From Lactobacillus bombicola (GTDB taxonomy: Bacteria > Bacillota > Bacilli > Lactobacillales > Lactobacillaceae): a stretch of DNA of 64,000 nucleotides. Shown in pieces: positions 8,732-18,301 of this stretch. The position numbers and the translations under genes are program-made. The stretch's first letter is position 1. The number at the start of each line of letters is the position of its first letter. Below the pieces are notes generated by a model. It saw only the letters and a list, made by a program, of their open reading frames with translations, was not told the origin of the DNA and did no database searches. Location of the stretch: the NCBI RefSeq assembly GCF_900112665.1, contig NZ_FOMN01000003.1, positions 124,001 through 188,000 on the forward strand, written 5' to 3'.

Positions 8732-9841
8732 CTATATTAAAGCACGTCTAATTCCTAATCCAATGCGGTTAGGTGTGTATATTTTAACTAAGCAATTTGC
8801 CGGTACCGTAATAAAACCAATACCACCAAATAATAAGTCACTTTTGACACTAGGATGAAACTCTTGGCCCTTAAGTGCAGGCAAATTAGTAGTGTCTGCT
8901 GGCGGGGCGAGCAATTCACCTAAATGCTTTAGATAAAATTCATCAGCATTTTCCGTCTTAGTACGATGAACATATAAATCACGTGCAACATACACAGTAA
9001 AACTTGTAGGTTCACCTTTTAAGTAGTCGATTCTACCTAAACCAGCTAAAAATAATGTATTGCCGGGCCGTAATTGATATGTTGCTGGCTTCATTGGCTT
9101 TTGCGGTGAAATTACCGCTAAATCTCTTGCATTCAAACGCGTAGCCAGTTGATTTTCAGACATTATTCCAGGAGTATCAACTAAGAAATGACTATTTTCT
9201 AAAGGAATTTCAATTTTGTCAAGTGTTGTACCAGGAAAGCGTGAGGTTGTAATGAGATCCTTAATATCGCCCATTTGATTAATAATTGCATTAATTAAAG
9301 TTGACTTGCCAACATTAGTCATACCCACAAAATATACGTCTTGCTCTTGAGAACGCTTGTCTAAATATGAAATTAAATTAGCTAAATTTTTTTGTTTTTT
9401 GGCACTAACTAAAAATATTTTTTTAGGGAATAAGCCAACGCGATTTGCCTCTTGTCTCATCCAGTCTTTAATTTTACTTTGACGTGAGTTTTTAGGAAAT
9501 AAATCAAATTTGTTACCAACTAAAATAAAATCATTATTCCCAATAAAACGAGTTAGAGAAGATAATAATGAATTCGTGAAGTCAAATAAATCTACCACGT
9601 TAACAATTAATGCTTTTTTTTCAGCTAAAGAATTAAGTAGTGCTAAAAAGTCATCGTTATCAATAGCAACTGGCATAATTTCATTATAATGTCGCAAACG
9701 AAAACATCTTTGGCAATAGATATCATTATCTTCAGTATCAATAGCATCTTTTAATCGCTTAGCTGGCAAGTATCCTGCTTCATTAATTTCATCAGATTGC
9801 AACACAGCGCCACAACCGATACAAATAATTTTGTCATCCAT
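8732..9841 (-). CDS. yqeH: Ribosome biogenesis GTPase YqeH
   Basis: A 369-residue circularly permuted GTPase needed for 30S subunit assembly. The N-terminal zinc finger has CIGC and CQRC pairs. GTPase motifs appear in permuted order: NKFD (G4), SAKK (G5), then GMTNVGKSTL (G1), the FPGTT segment (G2) and DTPG (G3). A C-terminal domain follows. The start overlaps the yqeG stop by 8 bp. Second gene of the yqe operon. Confidence 0.94.
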   Translation of the reverse strand: MDDKIICIGCGAVLQSDEINEAGYLPAKRLKDAIDTEDNDIYCQRCFRLRHYNEIMPVAIDNDDFLALLNSLAEKKALIVNVVDLFDFTNSLLSSLTRFIGNNDFILVGNKFDLFPKNSRQSKIKDWMRQEANRVGLFPKKIFLVSAKKQKNLANLISYLDKRSQEQDVYFVGMTNVGKSTLINAIINQMGDIKDLITTSRFPGTTLDKIEIPLENSHFLVDTPGIMSENQLATRLNARDLAVISPQKPMKPATYQLRPGNTLFLAGLGRIDYLKGEPTSFTVYVARDLYVHRTKTENADEFYLKHLGELLAPPADTTNLPALKGQEFHPSVKSDLLFGGIGFITVPANCLVKIYTPNRIGLGIRRALI

Positions 9842-10358
9842 TTTTTAATGTCTCCTTAAAAGTTATCGGCTGGGAAAGTGCTAAAAAGAAAAAAATTATT
9901 TTTTCTAAAAAACGATTAATACGCGTATTCCACTTATCGGTCTTAACCAATGGCTTGACTAAAACTGATTTAACGCCAGCAAAATTTCCTGCCTGTATAT
10001 CAGTAATCAACTGATCGCCAACCATCATTACCTGATTAGGTGCTAAACCCATTTTTTCCCTTTTTCTTGTAATTGCAAATGGTAAGGGTTTCCTTGACTT
10101 AGCGATAAATTCAATATGGTAGGGGGTAAGGACCTTGCTAATTCGTTTGGCATTATTATTTGAAATTACCACCAATTTAATCCCAGCATTTTTTAAACGC
10201 TGATTTAACATGTCCATTTCCTTAGCTGTTTCAAACTTATCCCAAGCCAAAAGAGTATTATCTAGATCTGAAAATACCGCTTTAATACCCATTTGATGAA
10301 GTACATTGGTATCTAAATGATAAATTGTATCAATTGTATAACATGGTCTAAATAACAT
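9834..10358 (-). CDS. yqeG: YqeG family HAD-type phosphatase
   Basis: A 174-residue HAD hydrolase of subfamily IIIA. Motif I is FSDLDNTLLAW with the nucleophile Asp and acid Asp; motif II is VVISNNN; the late acidic motif is MVGDQLITDI. The substrate is not established. It is the first gene of the yqeG-yqeH-nadD-yqeK-rsfS-tmcAL-yceD operon, with an AAGGGAAAG ribosome binding site. A TGATATATT element about 35 bases upstream could be an extended -10. Confidence 0.9.
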   Translation of the reverse strand: MLFRPCYTIDTIYHLDTNVLHQMGIKAVFSDLDNTLLAWDKFETAKEMDMLNQRLKNAGIKLVVISNNNAKRISKVLTPYHIEFIAKSRKPLPFAITRKREKMGLAPNQVMMVGDQLITDIQAGNFAGVKSVLVKPLVKTDKWNTRINRFLEKIIFFFLALSQPITFKETLKNG

Positions 10359-10433
10359 TTAACTTTCCCTTCATTAACATGTCCATAGTCTAATATATCA
10401 GAGAATAAGCTTCAAGTGATAAATTTTGACATA

Positions 10434-10454
10434 AAAAAACGGCGCAACCGCGCC
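10434..10454 (-). terminator. Terminator after rplT
   Basis: A GC stem GGCGC/GCGCC with a four-base loop is followed on the minus strand by GTTTTTTT. It lies just downstream of rplT. Confidence 0.85.
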
Positions 10455-10464
10455 ATTCTTTAAC

Positions 10465-10821
10465 TTATTTTAAAGCATTTTTAGCTGTTTCAGCTAATTG
10501 TGCAAAAGTCTTTGAATCACTATATGCAATATCGGCTAACATTTTACGGTTGATATCAATACCCGCAACTTTCAAGCCGTGCATTAACTTAGAATATGAA
10601 AGATCATTTTGTCTTGCTGCAGCATTAATTCTCGCAATCCATAACTTTCTAAAGTCACTCTTACGTCTTCTACGATCACGGAATGCATATCTGTAAGATA
10701 CAAATAATTGTGTACTTGCAGCTTTAAATTGCATATGCTTTGCGCCACGGTAACCCTTAGCGAGCTTCATAATCTTTTTACGACGTTTACGTGTTACTGT
10801 TCCACCCTTAACTCTTGGCAT
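10465..10821 (-). CDS. rplT: 50S ribosomal protein L20
   Basis: 118 residues, typical length. The basic N-terminal extension ([15 protein letters not shown]) threads into 23S rRNA, and the globular C-terminus contains [19 protein letters not shown]20 nucleates early 50S assembly and represses its own operon by binding the leader RNA. Good Shine-Dalgarno AGGAGG. Last gene of infC-rpmI-rplT. Confidence 0.98.
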   Translation of the reverse strand: MPRVKGGTVTRKRRKKIMKLAKGYRGAKHMQFKAASTQLFVSYRYAFRDRRRRKSDFRKLWIARINAAARQNDLSYSKLMHGLKVAGIDINRKMLADIAYSDSKTFAQLAETAKNALK

Positions 10822-10858
10822 CTAAAATTCCTCCTAAATATCGCTGTTACTTTAATAA

Positions 10859-11059
10859 TTAACGCATTTGTGAGAGCATCTGCTTGATGCGCTTCAAGTC
10901 GCTACGCGAAACTAAAGTAGCCTTTCTCAAATGACGACGTTGTTTCTTAGTCTTACCGTGGAAACGGTGACCAGTAAAAGCGTGATGACGCTTTAATTGA
11001 CCAGAAGCAGTTCTTTTAAAACGCTTTGCTGAAGCGCGGTGGGTTTTCATTTTAGGCAT
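10859..11059 (-). CDS. rpmI: 50S ribosomal protein L35
   Basis: 66 residues starting [14 protein letters not shown], the standard L35 N-terminus. The frame is open five codons further to a TTG, but that codon forms part of the GGAGG ribosome binding site, so the ATG at 11059 is the real start. It lies between infC and rplT as in most bacteria. Confidence 0.97.
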   Translation of the reverse strand: MPKMKTHRASAKRFKRTASGQLKRHHAFTGHRFHGKTKKQRRHLRKATLVSRSDLKRIKQMLSQMR

Positions 11060-11079
11060 TTCTAATTCCTCCAAATTAA

Positions 11080-11607
11080 CTATTTATTTTTATCACTCTT
11101 GGGAGCAAGTATTAAGAACATTGAACGACCTTCCATCTTTGGCTTGCTTACAACAGTAGCAATATCCGCAGTGGCTTCTGCCATTTTTTCTAGCACATCA
11201 CGTCCTAATTCTTTATGAGTAATAGCTCGACCCCTGAATCTAATTGAAACACGAACATTAGCTCCTTCTTTAGTAAGAAATTTTTGCGCATGCTTTAATT
11301 TAGTGTTAAAATCATTGCCTTCAATTGTTGGACTTAGGCGTATTTCCTTCACACTAACTGTCTTTGACTTTTTGCGTGATTCTTTAACCTTCTTTTGTTG
11401 TTCAAAACGGTATTTACCGTAGTCCATTATACGAGCAACTGGTGGTTTGGCATTAGGCGAAATTAGAACTAAATCTAAATTTGCAACACTTGCTTGGCGT
11501 AAAGCCTCAGCTTTGGTTACAACACCAACTTGTTCACCATCTTCATTAATTAAACGAACTTCGCGTGAGCGAATTTGGTCGTTTAATATCAAATTCCTTG
11601 GTATAAT
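11080..11607 (-). CDS. infC: Translation initiation factor IF-3 (AUU start)
   Basis: IF-3 binds the 30S subunit and rejects non-canonical start codons. The family core [37 protein letters not shown] and the C-terminal domain are present. The longest frame with a usual start uses TTG at 11592 with no properly spaced ribosome binding site. Reading five codons further up gives ATT at 11607, six bases after a perfect GGAGG (complement of 11614-11618). The resulting N-terminus (M)[12 protein letters not shown] has the same length as the Bacillus one. An AUU start is the classical IF-3 autoregulation device, so I annotate 175 residues. Confidence 0.93.
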   Translation of the reverse strand: MIPRNLILNDQIRSREVRLINEDGEQVGVVTKAEALRQASVANLDLVLISPNAKPPVARIMDYGKYRFEQQKKVKESRKKSKTVSVKEIRLSPTIEGNDFNTKLKHAQKFLTKEGANVRVSIRFRGRAITHKELGRDVLEKMAEATADIATVVSKPKMEGRSMFLILAPKSDKNK

Positions 11608-11750
11608 TCTTCACCTCCATAGTTAACTTGAGGACAAGAAAAGAGCGGGTAATAAGTAACCCGCTCTTAATCAACAGAAAATATCGATTAGCCCAGAGGT
11701 CAACTTAACTTAGGCGAGAAGCGGGAAGCTTCTTCTTGTTCTCAACTAAT
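11608..11750 (-). promoter_or_regulatory. L20-type autoregulatory leader of infC-rpmI-rplT
   Basis: A leader of about 140 bases precedes infC. It contains a perfect 10-bp hairpin (11641-11668, arms AAGAGCGGGT and ACCCGCTCTT) followed on the RNA strand by TTTCTTG, so it looks like a premature terminator. Purine-rich elements able to form an alternative structure (GAGAACAAGAAGAAGCTTCCC) lie upstream. Firmicute operons of this type are attenuated by L20 binding to the leader; assignment rests on position and the terminator, not on a covariance model. Confidence 0.75.
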
Positions 11751-11753
11751 GTG

Positions 11754-11782
11754 ATTATACACGTCTTCTACTAACTAGTCAA
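11754..11782 (-). promoter_or_regulatory. Promoter of infC-rpmI-rplT
   Basis: -35 TTGACT (complement of 11777-11782), 17-bp spacer, perfect -10 TATAAT (complement of 11754-11759). A very strong vegetative promoter just upstream of the leader. Confidence 0.85.
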
Positions 11783-11844
11783 ATTGTTTTAATAAATAAA
11801 GTATTATATTTATTAAAGTAATATAAAAATTTTAGCTAATCAAT

Positions 11845-12657
11845 TTAATTATAAAGAGTTTTATAATTAAATCCAGGAACTCGACCAAACCATTTTTTAA
11901 TTAAACGGTTATATTGGCCATCATGTTGCATTTTTACAATTGCCCGATTAATAGCACGCTCGAATTTTTCTTGATGCTTGTTAATGGCAATTCCATAGGG
12001 TTCATGGGTAAAGGTCCCTCCGCGCACCTCTAATGTCGGGCTTTCAACCGCAAGACCATATAAAACACCGTTATCACTGGAAAGGGCATCCCCCTGACCA
12101 GCTTTTAATGCAACAACTGCTTGACCATAGTCTTGCATTTGCACCACCTTAGCTTGCGGGGCTATTTTTTTAATTACTTCAACTGAATTATCACCAATAA
12201 TTCCAATAACGGTTTTCCCTTTTAAATCATGAACGTTTTTTATTTTAGAATCTTTTCTAACTAGCAAAGACTGCCCCGTAGCAAAATATGGACGTGAAAA
12301 GTTTACCAGTTTCTTGCGCTGCGGCGTAATAGTCATTGTAGCAATTACAGCATCCACATTACCATTTTTAAGAAGTGGAATTCTTGACTGAGCAGTTGCT
12401 AAAACAAATTTAGCTTGACCACGTGAGCCTAAAATTTCTTTCGTTACAGCTTTAGCCACATCAACGTCAAAACCTTTTTCCCGATAATCTCTAACATCTG
12501 TTAAACTGAATAGCCTGACATCACTTTCAATTCCCCATGTAATTGTTTTAGAAAATTGTGCATTCTTTAAAACATCTTGATCAGAAACTCGCTGACTGCA
12601 ACCTGCTAACAAACATAGACTGATTAATACCGGAATTAGGTCAAAAATTTTCTTCAT
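11845..12657 (-). CDS. Amino-acid ABC transporter substrate-binding lipoprotein
   Basis: An extracellular solute-binding protein of family 3 (GlnH-like). The signal peptide ends in the lipobox LLAGCS, so it is lipid-anchored. The two-lobe fold is shown by GFDVDVAKAV, the ITPQRKKLVNFSRPYFATG segment that contains the amino-acid-binding Arg, and the late GIAINKHQEKFERAIN. Ligand unknown (polar amino acids such as Gln or Glu likely). The ATG at 12657 begins the signal peptide and has GGGAGAG upstream; an upstream in-frame Met at 12696 is not used. No permease or ATPase gene adjoins it, so its transporter is elsewhere. Confidence 0.88.
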   Translation of the reverse strand: MKKIFDLIPVLISLCLLAGCSQRVSDQDVLKNAQFSKTITWGIESDVRLFSLTDVRDYREKGFDVDVAKAVTKEILGSRGQAKFVLATAQSRIPLLKNGNVDAVIATMTITPQRKKLVNFSRPYFATGQSLLVRKDSKIKNVHDLKGKTVIGIIGDNSVEVIKKIAPQAKVVQMQDYGQAVVALKAGQGDALSSDNGVLYGLAVESPTLEVRGGTFTHEPYGIAINKHQEKFERAINRAIVKMQHDGQYNRLIKKWFGRVPGFNYKTLYN

Positions 12658-12719
12658 ATTGACTCTCCCAATAATAAAACAACGGCTGCTCAACAAATTT
12701 CAAAGTAGCTCTTAATTAC

Positions 12720-14654
12720 TTATTTTTTGCGTGAATAAGATTTAACATCTTGATCAATTTCTTGAATAAATTGGTCTAAACTTTTAGCTACTTCTTCCTC
12801 CGTTCCATAGCGCCGAACATTAACACCATTTGCTTTCATTTCGTTGTCACCTAAAACTAAGGTATAAGGAACTTTTTGTGTCTGCGATTCACGAATTTTA
12901 TAACCTAATTTTTCATTACGTAAATCTGCTTCTGCTCTAAAACCACGCTTATTTAATTCATCACGAACCTTTTTAGCATAATTAGAATGCGCATCAAGAT
13001 TAACAGGAATTACTTCAACTTGAACTGGAGCAAGCCACGTTGGAAAGGCACCTTTATAAATTTCAATTAAATAAGCAATAAAGCGTTCCATTGTGCCTAC
13101 AATTCCGCGGTGCATCATCACTGGGCGATGCTCTTCCCCATCTTGCCCAATATAAGTCAAATTAAATCTTTCTGGTAACATAAAGTCGAGTTGAATTGTT
13201 GACATTGTTTCGTCAGCACCCAGAGCTGTTTTAGTTTGAATGTCTAACTTCGGACCATAAAAAGCAGCTTCACCTTCTGCTTCAACATAGTCAAGTCCCA
13301 TGTCATCCATCGCTTTTTTAAGCATTGATTGACTTCTTTCCCACATTTCATCATTAGCAAAATACTTTTCTGTATTCTTCGGATCGCGATATGACAGTCT
13401 GAAATAGTAATCAGTAATATCAAAGTCCTTATAAACGTCCATAATTAATTTCAAAATCTTAGAAAATTCTGCTTGTACTTGGTCAAGCGTAACAAAAGTA
13501 TGACCATCATTTAAAGTCATCTCACGTACTCGTTGCAAACCTGACAAAGCACCAGATTTTTCATATCTGTGCATCATTCCCAATTCAGCAATTCTAATAG
13601 GCAATTCGCGATATGAACGGATATGATGCTTATAAATTTGAATGTGTGACGGACAATTCATTGGGCGAATTTCAAGCATTTCACCATCGCCCATGTCCAT
13701 TGGAGGAAACATATCATCACGATAATGTGCCCAATGACCTGAGGTCTTATACGCATCTACATTTAAAAGAACTGGGGTATATACATGTTGATAGCCATCT
13801 GCAACTTCACGATCAATAATATAACGCTCAACTACGCGCCGAATAGTTGCTCCTTTTGGCATCCAGTATGGTAATCCTGCACCAACTTTAGGATCAACAA
13901 AGAATAAATCAAGATCACGCCCAATTGTGCGGTGATCACGTTCTTTAATTTCTTCACGGCGCTTTAAATCAGCCTCAAGATCAGCCTTTTTGAAGAAAGC
14001 CGTTCCAGAAATTCTTTGTAGCATTGGATTAGATGACTGCCCCTGCCAATAAGCACCCGCAACCGACAATAATTTAAATTGCTTAATTTTACCAGTATTT
14101 GATACCAAAATATCAAAGCCAAAATCAATAAAGTCACCTAACTTATATGCTGTAATTTCATCGCTTGCTTCAGCTTGCAGTAAATCAAGTTTAAAAGCAT
14201 TATCTCTGAAAATTTCTTGAAGTTCTGCCCGTGACATTGTCACTGCTTCAATTTTTTCACCAGCCTTAATTAAATGCTTAACTACTTTTTCAAGTTCAGG
14301 TAATTCACTAATCTTGATTTGGTTTTCTTTGTCAGTATCAACAAAGAACCCATCTGTCTCAGTGCCATGTTCACCTAAACGTAACTCTGGATAAGCTTTC
14401 TTCGCTGCTACTTCAAAAACAAAAGCTGCACTATCTCTTAAAATATTTAAACCTTCTTCATCCCGATCAGTAATAATCGCCACCTCAGCATCTTGACTTA
14501 GTTCATATTCTACTGGATGAAGTTGTCCGTTAACTCTACCAGCAAGTGCTGCTTTGCCAAGAGAAGTTGAAATGCTGTATGCTAATTCACTAATAGTGAC
14601 TGTTTGTTCAAAAGCTCGTTTTGATCCATCTGGTAAAATAATTGAAAAGCTCAT
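12720..14654 (-). CDS. thrS: Threonyl-tRNA synthetase
   Basis: Charges tRNA-Thr. Layout: N-terminal TGS domain (1-60), the second editing domain, a class II catalytic core with motif 2 around [14 protein letters not shown], the zinc-binding Cys in IRPMNCPSH, motif 3 in [11 protein letters not shown], then the anticodon-binding domain from about residue 530. 644 residues, normal length. The ATG at 14654 has GGAGGAAAT upstream. A longer reading frame runs back through the T-box terminator and is not coding. Confidence 0.97.
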   Translation of the reverse strand: MSFSIILPDGSKRAFEQTVTISELAYSISTSLGKAALAGRVNGQLHPVEYELSQDAEVAIITDRDEEGLNILRDSAAFVFEVAAKKAYPELRLGEHGTETDGFFVDTDKENQIKISELPELEKVVKHLIKAGEKIEAVTMSRAELQEIFRDNAFKLDLLQAEASDEITAYKLGDFIDFGFDILVSNTGKIKQFKLLSVAGAYWQGQSSNPMLQRISGTAFFKKADLEADLKRREEIKERDHRTIGRDLDLFFVDPKVGAGLPYWMPKGATIRRVVERYIIDREVADGYQHVYTPVLLNVDAYKTSGHWAHYRDDMFPPMDMGDGEMLEIRPMNCPSHIQIYKHHIRSYRELPIRIAELGMMHRYEKSGALSGLQRVREMTLNDGHTFVTLDQVQAEFSKILKLIMDVYKDFDITDYYFRLSYRDPKNTEKYFANDEMWERSQSMLKKAMDDMGLDYVEAEGEAAFYGPKLDIQTKTALGADETMSTIQLDFMLPERFNLTYIGQDGEEHRPVMMHRGIVGTMERFIAYLIEIYKGAFPTWLAPVQVEVIPVNLDAHSNYAKKVRDELNKRGFRAEADLRNEKLGYKIRESQTQKVPYTLVLGDNEMKANGVNVRRYGTEEEVAKSLDQFIQEIDQDVKSYSRKK

Positions 14655-14667
14655 ATTTCCTCCAAAT

Positions 14668-14885
14668 AATAAAAAAAGTCCCAGTGCATTATGCACTGGG
14701 ACGTATTTAGCGTGGTTCCACCCAATTTAGGCTAGTTCTGTCTAGCCCACTCTTTCTGAATTGATAGTGGAATTCACCCAATTATTTACTCTTTAACAAT
14801 GAATAAGTGGGGTGTCGACTCTAATGAAAAACTTCCAGAATACTGTCTTTCTCTCTGATACGAGCAACATCATGTTCATTCATTT
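14668..14885 (-). promoter_or_regulatory. T-box leader of thrS
   Basis: The conserved T-box GGGTGGAACCACG (complement of about 14711-14723) precedes a perfect hairpin GTCCCAGTGCA/TGCACTGGGAC (14678-14702) followed by a T run, the terminator. Stem I elements lie at about 14760-14870. A candidate specifier ACU (Thr) is at 14766-14768 in GTGAATTCCACTATC, less certain than in the other leaders here. Confidence 0.88.
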
Positions 14886-14891
14886 AATACA

Positions 14892-14919
14892 ATTATACAT
14901 ATTTAACATTTAATTGCAA
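14892..14919 (-). promoter_or_regulatory. Promoter of the thrS T-box transcript
   Basis: -35 TTGCAA (complement of 14914-14919), 16-bp spacer, -10 TATAAT (complement of 14892-14897) preceded by TG. Confidence 0.7.
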
Positions 14920-14961
14920 TAATTTTTTAAAAAGCAAAAACATCCACCAATATTTATTAAA

Positions 14962-15861
14962 TTAACTACGCCGATTGGGTCCAGATACAATTATTTCTGT
15001 TGCGAGTGTCTTTACACGTTCCATCAGTCGCGCTGCTTTTACTGGGTCAATTGCATTTTTGGTTTCCTTAAAATGTTCTTCTAAATCTGCCATTGCAAAA
15101 TTAGAGGAGAAAAAGGTCGGCAGTTCATTGTCCATTCGTGCCTGAAGAATTATGCCCAAAACCTCATCTCTTGACCATTGACTTAATATTTCAGCACCAA
15201 CATCATCTAAAATCAACAAGTCACAGTGAGCTATACGCTGGACTTCATTGGCTAAACTGTTGTCGCCAAAATGACTCGCTAAGTTAGCAATAAAAGTTGG
15301 TAAATGCAAAAAAATAACCTGTTTATTCATCGCTGCTATCGAATTAGCAAGACCAGCTAGTAAATAAGTCTTGCCTACGCCAAAATCACCTGATAAATAC
15401 AAACCCTTTTGATGAACATTTGTTGGATATTTGCGCAAAAATTCTTGAATTTTAGCAATAGCTGTTCTGCGTCCTGCAGTCACTTCCACTTGACTTAAAC
15501 GTACATTATGCAAATTTAGTGGTAAATTAATTAAACGAACATGCTTTTTGATACTATGATCTCTATCTTGAGCTAATTTGCTTTCTTCAGGAACATACTT
15601 AAGTGTAATTGCATTGCTACTTAACATCAATTCTGGACGATAGCCAACAATCACCGGATCTTTATGATGTTGCGAGATATAAAATTCGTATAAACTAGAA
15701 AGGCTCGCATTAATCATTTCATCCGTTATTTTATCTTGGTAATTATTAATAAATTTTTGAATTTTAGGATCAGCTAAAATTTGCTTGCGAATCTCGTCAA
15801 AATTATTTTTCTTAGTTAGTTTTGAATTATTGTTAATTATTAGCTGATTTATTGCACGCAT
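14962..15861 (-). CDS. dnaI: Primosomal protein DnaI (helicase loader)
   Basis: A 299-residue AAA+ ATPase that loads the replicative helicase. An N-terminal helicase-interaction domain (about 1-110) is followed by the ATPase: Walker A GDFGVGKTYLL, Walker B LLILDDVGAE, sensor 1 FFSSNF and the Arg-finger/sensor 2 region ending AARLMERV. It lies 7 bases downstream of dnaB, the partner in the Gram-positive primosome. Confidence 0.95.
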   Translation of the reverse strand: MRAINQLIINNNSKLTKKNNFDEIRKQILADPKIQKFINNYQDKITDEMINASLSSLYEFYISQHHKDPVIVGYRPELMLSSNAITLKYVPEESKLAQDRDHSIKKHVRLINLPLNLHNVRLSQVEVTAGRRTAIAKIQEFLRKYPTNVHQKGLYLSGDFGVGKTYLLAGLANSIAAMNKQVIFLHLPTFIANLASHFGDNSLANEVQRIAHCDLLILDDVGAEILSQWSRDEVLGIILQARMDNELPTFFSSNFAMADLEEHFKETKNAIDPVKAARLMERVKTLATEIIVSGPNRRS

Positions 15862-15868
15862 TTTTTAC

Positions 15869-17227
15869 CTACTTCATACCATTTTCACTTTCAAAATTCT
15901 TAAAGAAGTTCTTTAAATCATCTACTGAAACATCAGTTTCATCCTTTGCCTGATGTCTACTCCAATCGGTACCCTTTTCTACTGATTTTTTACTATAGTT
16001 ACGATAATGACTAACTTTATTCTTTTGTTTAGCCTGTTTTCTTTTAGCAATATATTCTAAAGCTTGTTCTCCTGAATGGACCCCATGTTGCAACCAATCA
16101 TGTAAAATTGTATTAGTTAAATTATAAGAAAGCTTAGGGCTACTTTGCAGACAAATATACGTTAATATATTAAGCAAGTCTGCTGAGATACCTTTCTGGT
16201 TATATAAATTATCAAGTAATTGATACTCATTTGCATCAACAAAATCATGACTCTCATTTTTTAAGTAATAGATAAATTGCGCCGGAGTTTTTTCATGTGC
16301 TAATTGCAAAATTTCCTGTTCTTTTTTACTGAATTGCTTATCATTAAAAGTTGAATTTACTTGAATTGTCCGTTTTTGATTCTGTTGCTGTGTATCTGTG
16401 CCATGAATGGTGTTTGCAATCGTTCGCTTAATTAATGGCATGTTCAATTGATATTCACCGTGCAAACAAGATAAAGTTTCATCAACAAATTCTTGTTCGG
16501 CTAGACCATATGTCCGCATTAGACCGCGAATTGCTTCACGATTTTTATCAATTTCACTATTTGGGATTTGATATATTTCAAATTGCTGTTTCATAAAATC
16601 CCAATCAATACTGTCTTGTTGATTGATACTTGCTTGTTGATTTTGATCAACCTGGTTTTCACGCACTGCTTGTTTGACTTCTGGTGAAGGATCGATTGCC
16701 TCTGCTTTTGGCAAACTAAAAACATCCATAAATGAAGCGGATATATCTTGTGCATTGGCCAATCCGGTCACAGTATTTTTATTTTGCTTATTCTCATGTG
16801 CAAAATCACTACTTAGCTTTTGAAAAACTGTAACACCAACTTTTTCTTTTAATAAACTAGCTAATAATGTTGTGGCAAAAAATTCACTACTACTGGGCAC
16901 TTCTGCCAAACGAAAAGTTAAAACTTGACCCATAATCTTATTATCGAGTAATTTTGTTTGAACTAATCCGACAGCTTCCAACTTATGTAATGCGCTAAAC
17001 AAGCTTTTAAGGTCGCAATCTAGTTGTTCTTGTAGACTATACAGTCCATGTGCATCTGACAGAATCATTTGTGGATAGTAATCCTCATTTAAGCTTAGAT
17101 ATAAAGCTAGCGCTAACGCGCCAATTAATGGTTGATATAACTTAACCAGAATGCGTAGTGCAGTTACAGAAATTTCTACCCGATTAATAATTAAAAAAGG
17201 CTGTTTAGGATTGGGTGTCATAAACAT
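15869..17227 (-). CDS. dnaB: Replication initiation/membrane attachment protein DnaB
   Basis: The Firmicute DnaB primosome component, not the helicase. It works with DnaD and DnaI to load helicase at origins and restart sites. The N-terminal winged-helix region (about 10-120) and the C-terminal helical repeat ending in a basic segment (KRKQAKQKNK) fit the family at 452 residues; a Gln-rich linker (NQQASINQQDSID) lies near residue 200. The start could also be the Met three codons in. It sits between nrdR and dnaI as in Bacillus. Confidence 0.9.
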   Translation of the reverse strand: MFMTPNPKQPFLIINRVEISVTALRILVKLYQPLIGALALALYLSLNEDYYPQMILSDAHGLYSLQEQLDCDLKSLFSALHKLEAVGLVQTKLLDNKIMGQVLTFRLAEVPSSSEFFATTLLASLLKEKVGVTVFQKLSSDFAHENKQNKNTVTGLANAQDISASFMDVFSLPKAEAIDPSPEVKQAVRENQVDQNQQASINQQDSIDWDFMKQQFEIYQIPNSEIDKNREAIRGLMRTYGLAEQEFVDETLSCLHGEYQLNMPLIKRTIANTIHGTDTQQQNQKRTIQVNSTFNDKQFSKKEQEILQLAHEKTPAQFIYYLKNESHDFVDANEYQLLDNLYNQKGISADLLNILTYICLQSSPKLSYNLTNTILHDWLQHGVHSGEQALEYIAKRKQAKQKNKVSHYRNYSKKSVEKGTDWSRHQAKDETDVSVDDLKNFFKNFESENGMK

Positions 17228-17229
17228 GA

Positions 17230-17697
17230 CTAATTACCCTTCTCTCTTTTTGCCATCATATCTTCCATTGTCTTCATAAAACTAGACATATCCTTAAATT
17301 CACGATAAATTGATGCAAACCGAATATAGGCAACATCATCTAATTCAGCTAATTCATCCATAACCAATTTTCCAATTTTTTTAGATGAAATCTCACTAAT
17401 TCCTTGTTGTCTAATTTTATTTTCTACATGATCAACTAGTTGTTCAAATTGAGAACTAGTAATGGGGCGTTTTTGTCCAGCAGCCATTACACCATGAAGT
17501 ATTTTTTTGCGGTTAAATGGTTCCCGTGTACCATCATTTTTAATTACTAATAAAGGTGTTGTCTCAATTCGTTCAAAAGTAGTAAACCGAAAACCACAAT
17601 TTTCACATTCTCTTCGCCGTCTTATTGATCTATTTTCATCACTAGGTCGTGAATCAATGACACGAGATGCATTTTGTCGACAATTAGGACATTCCAT
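17230..17697 (-). CDS. nrdR: Transcriptional repressor NrdR
   Basis: 155 residues. The zinc ribbon uses Cys3, Cys6, Cys31 and Cys34, followed by an ATP-cone (PLLVIKNDGTREPFNRKKI) that senses ATP/dATP. NrdR represses ribonucleotide reductase genes; none is in this window. Its start overlaps the coaE stop by 14 bp, and dnaB follows 2 bases later. Confidence 0.97.
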   Translation of the reverse strand: MECPNCRQNASRVIDSRPSDENRSIRRRRECENCGFRFTTFERIETTPLLVIKNDGTREPFNRKKILHGVMAAGQKRPITSSQFEQLVDHVENKIRQQGISEISSKKIGKLVMDELAELDDVAYIRFASIYREFKDMSSFMKTMEDMMAKREKGN

Positions 17698-18301
17698 ACT
17701 CTGACTCCTTAATTATTTTACTAATCAATTTATCTAATTTAGTTTCTAAAACTTTTATTGTACTGGTATTTAAAATTACATAATCAGCCAACTTTGCTTT
17801 TTGGGCTAACGACATCTGGCTATTAATTCGAGCTATCGCATCTTTTTCAGTTAAATTGTCTCGTACCATTAAACGCTTGATTTGTTCACTTTCTGGTAAA
17901 GCAATTAAAATACTACAATCACATAAATTTCGAGCTTTAGATTCAAAAAGTAGTGGTGCATCAAGAACAACAATCAGCTCACCTACCTTTTTATATCGAG
18001 TAATTTTAGCCTGAATTTCTTTTAAAATCAATGGATGTGTAATAGCATTCAGCCTTTTCAATTGCTGCTTATCATTAAAAACTATTTGCCCAAGTTTTGC
18101 ACGATTAATTGATTTATCTGAATTTAAAATATTACATCCAAATTCTGTCACTACAACTTTATAGCCTGCATAATCTATATTTAAAATCTCATGAGCAATT
18201 CTGTCACTATCAATGACTGGTATCTTCTTTTTACGAAAGAATGCATCTGCCGTACTCTTCCCGCTAGCAATTCCACCAGTTAAGCCTATCACGATAGTCA
18301 C
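17684..18301 (-). CDS. coaE: Dephospho-CoA kinase
   Basis: Last step of CoA synthesis: phosphorylates dephospho-CoA. The P-loop is GLTGGIASGKST near the N-terminus, and VIDSDRIAHEIL and VVLDAPLLFES are family segments. 205 residues, normal. The start codon is GTG and overlaps the mutM stop in GTGA, so translation is coupled. Confidence 0.95.
   Translation of the reverse strand: MTIVIGLTGGIASGKSTADAFFRKKKIPVIDSDRIAHEILNIDYAGYKVVVTEFGCNILNSDKSINRAKLGQIVFNDKQQLKRLNAITHPLILKEIQAKITRYKKVGELIVVLDAPLLFESKARNLCDCSILIALPESEQIKRLMVRDNLTEKDAIARINSQMSLAQKAKLADYVILNTSTIKVLETKLDKLISKIIKESEYGMS

Noticed and set aside
14655-14696. Longer N-terminus for thrS
   Set aside because: It would be encoded by the T-box terminator hairpin; the ATG at 14654 has the correct ribosome binding site.
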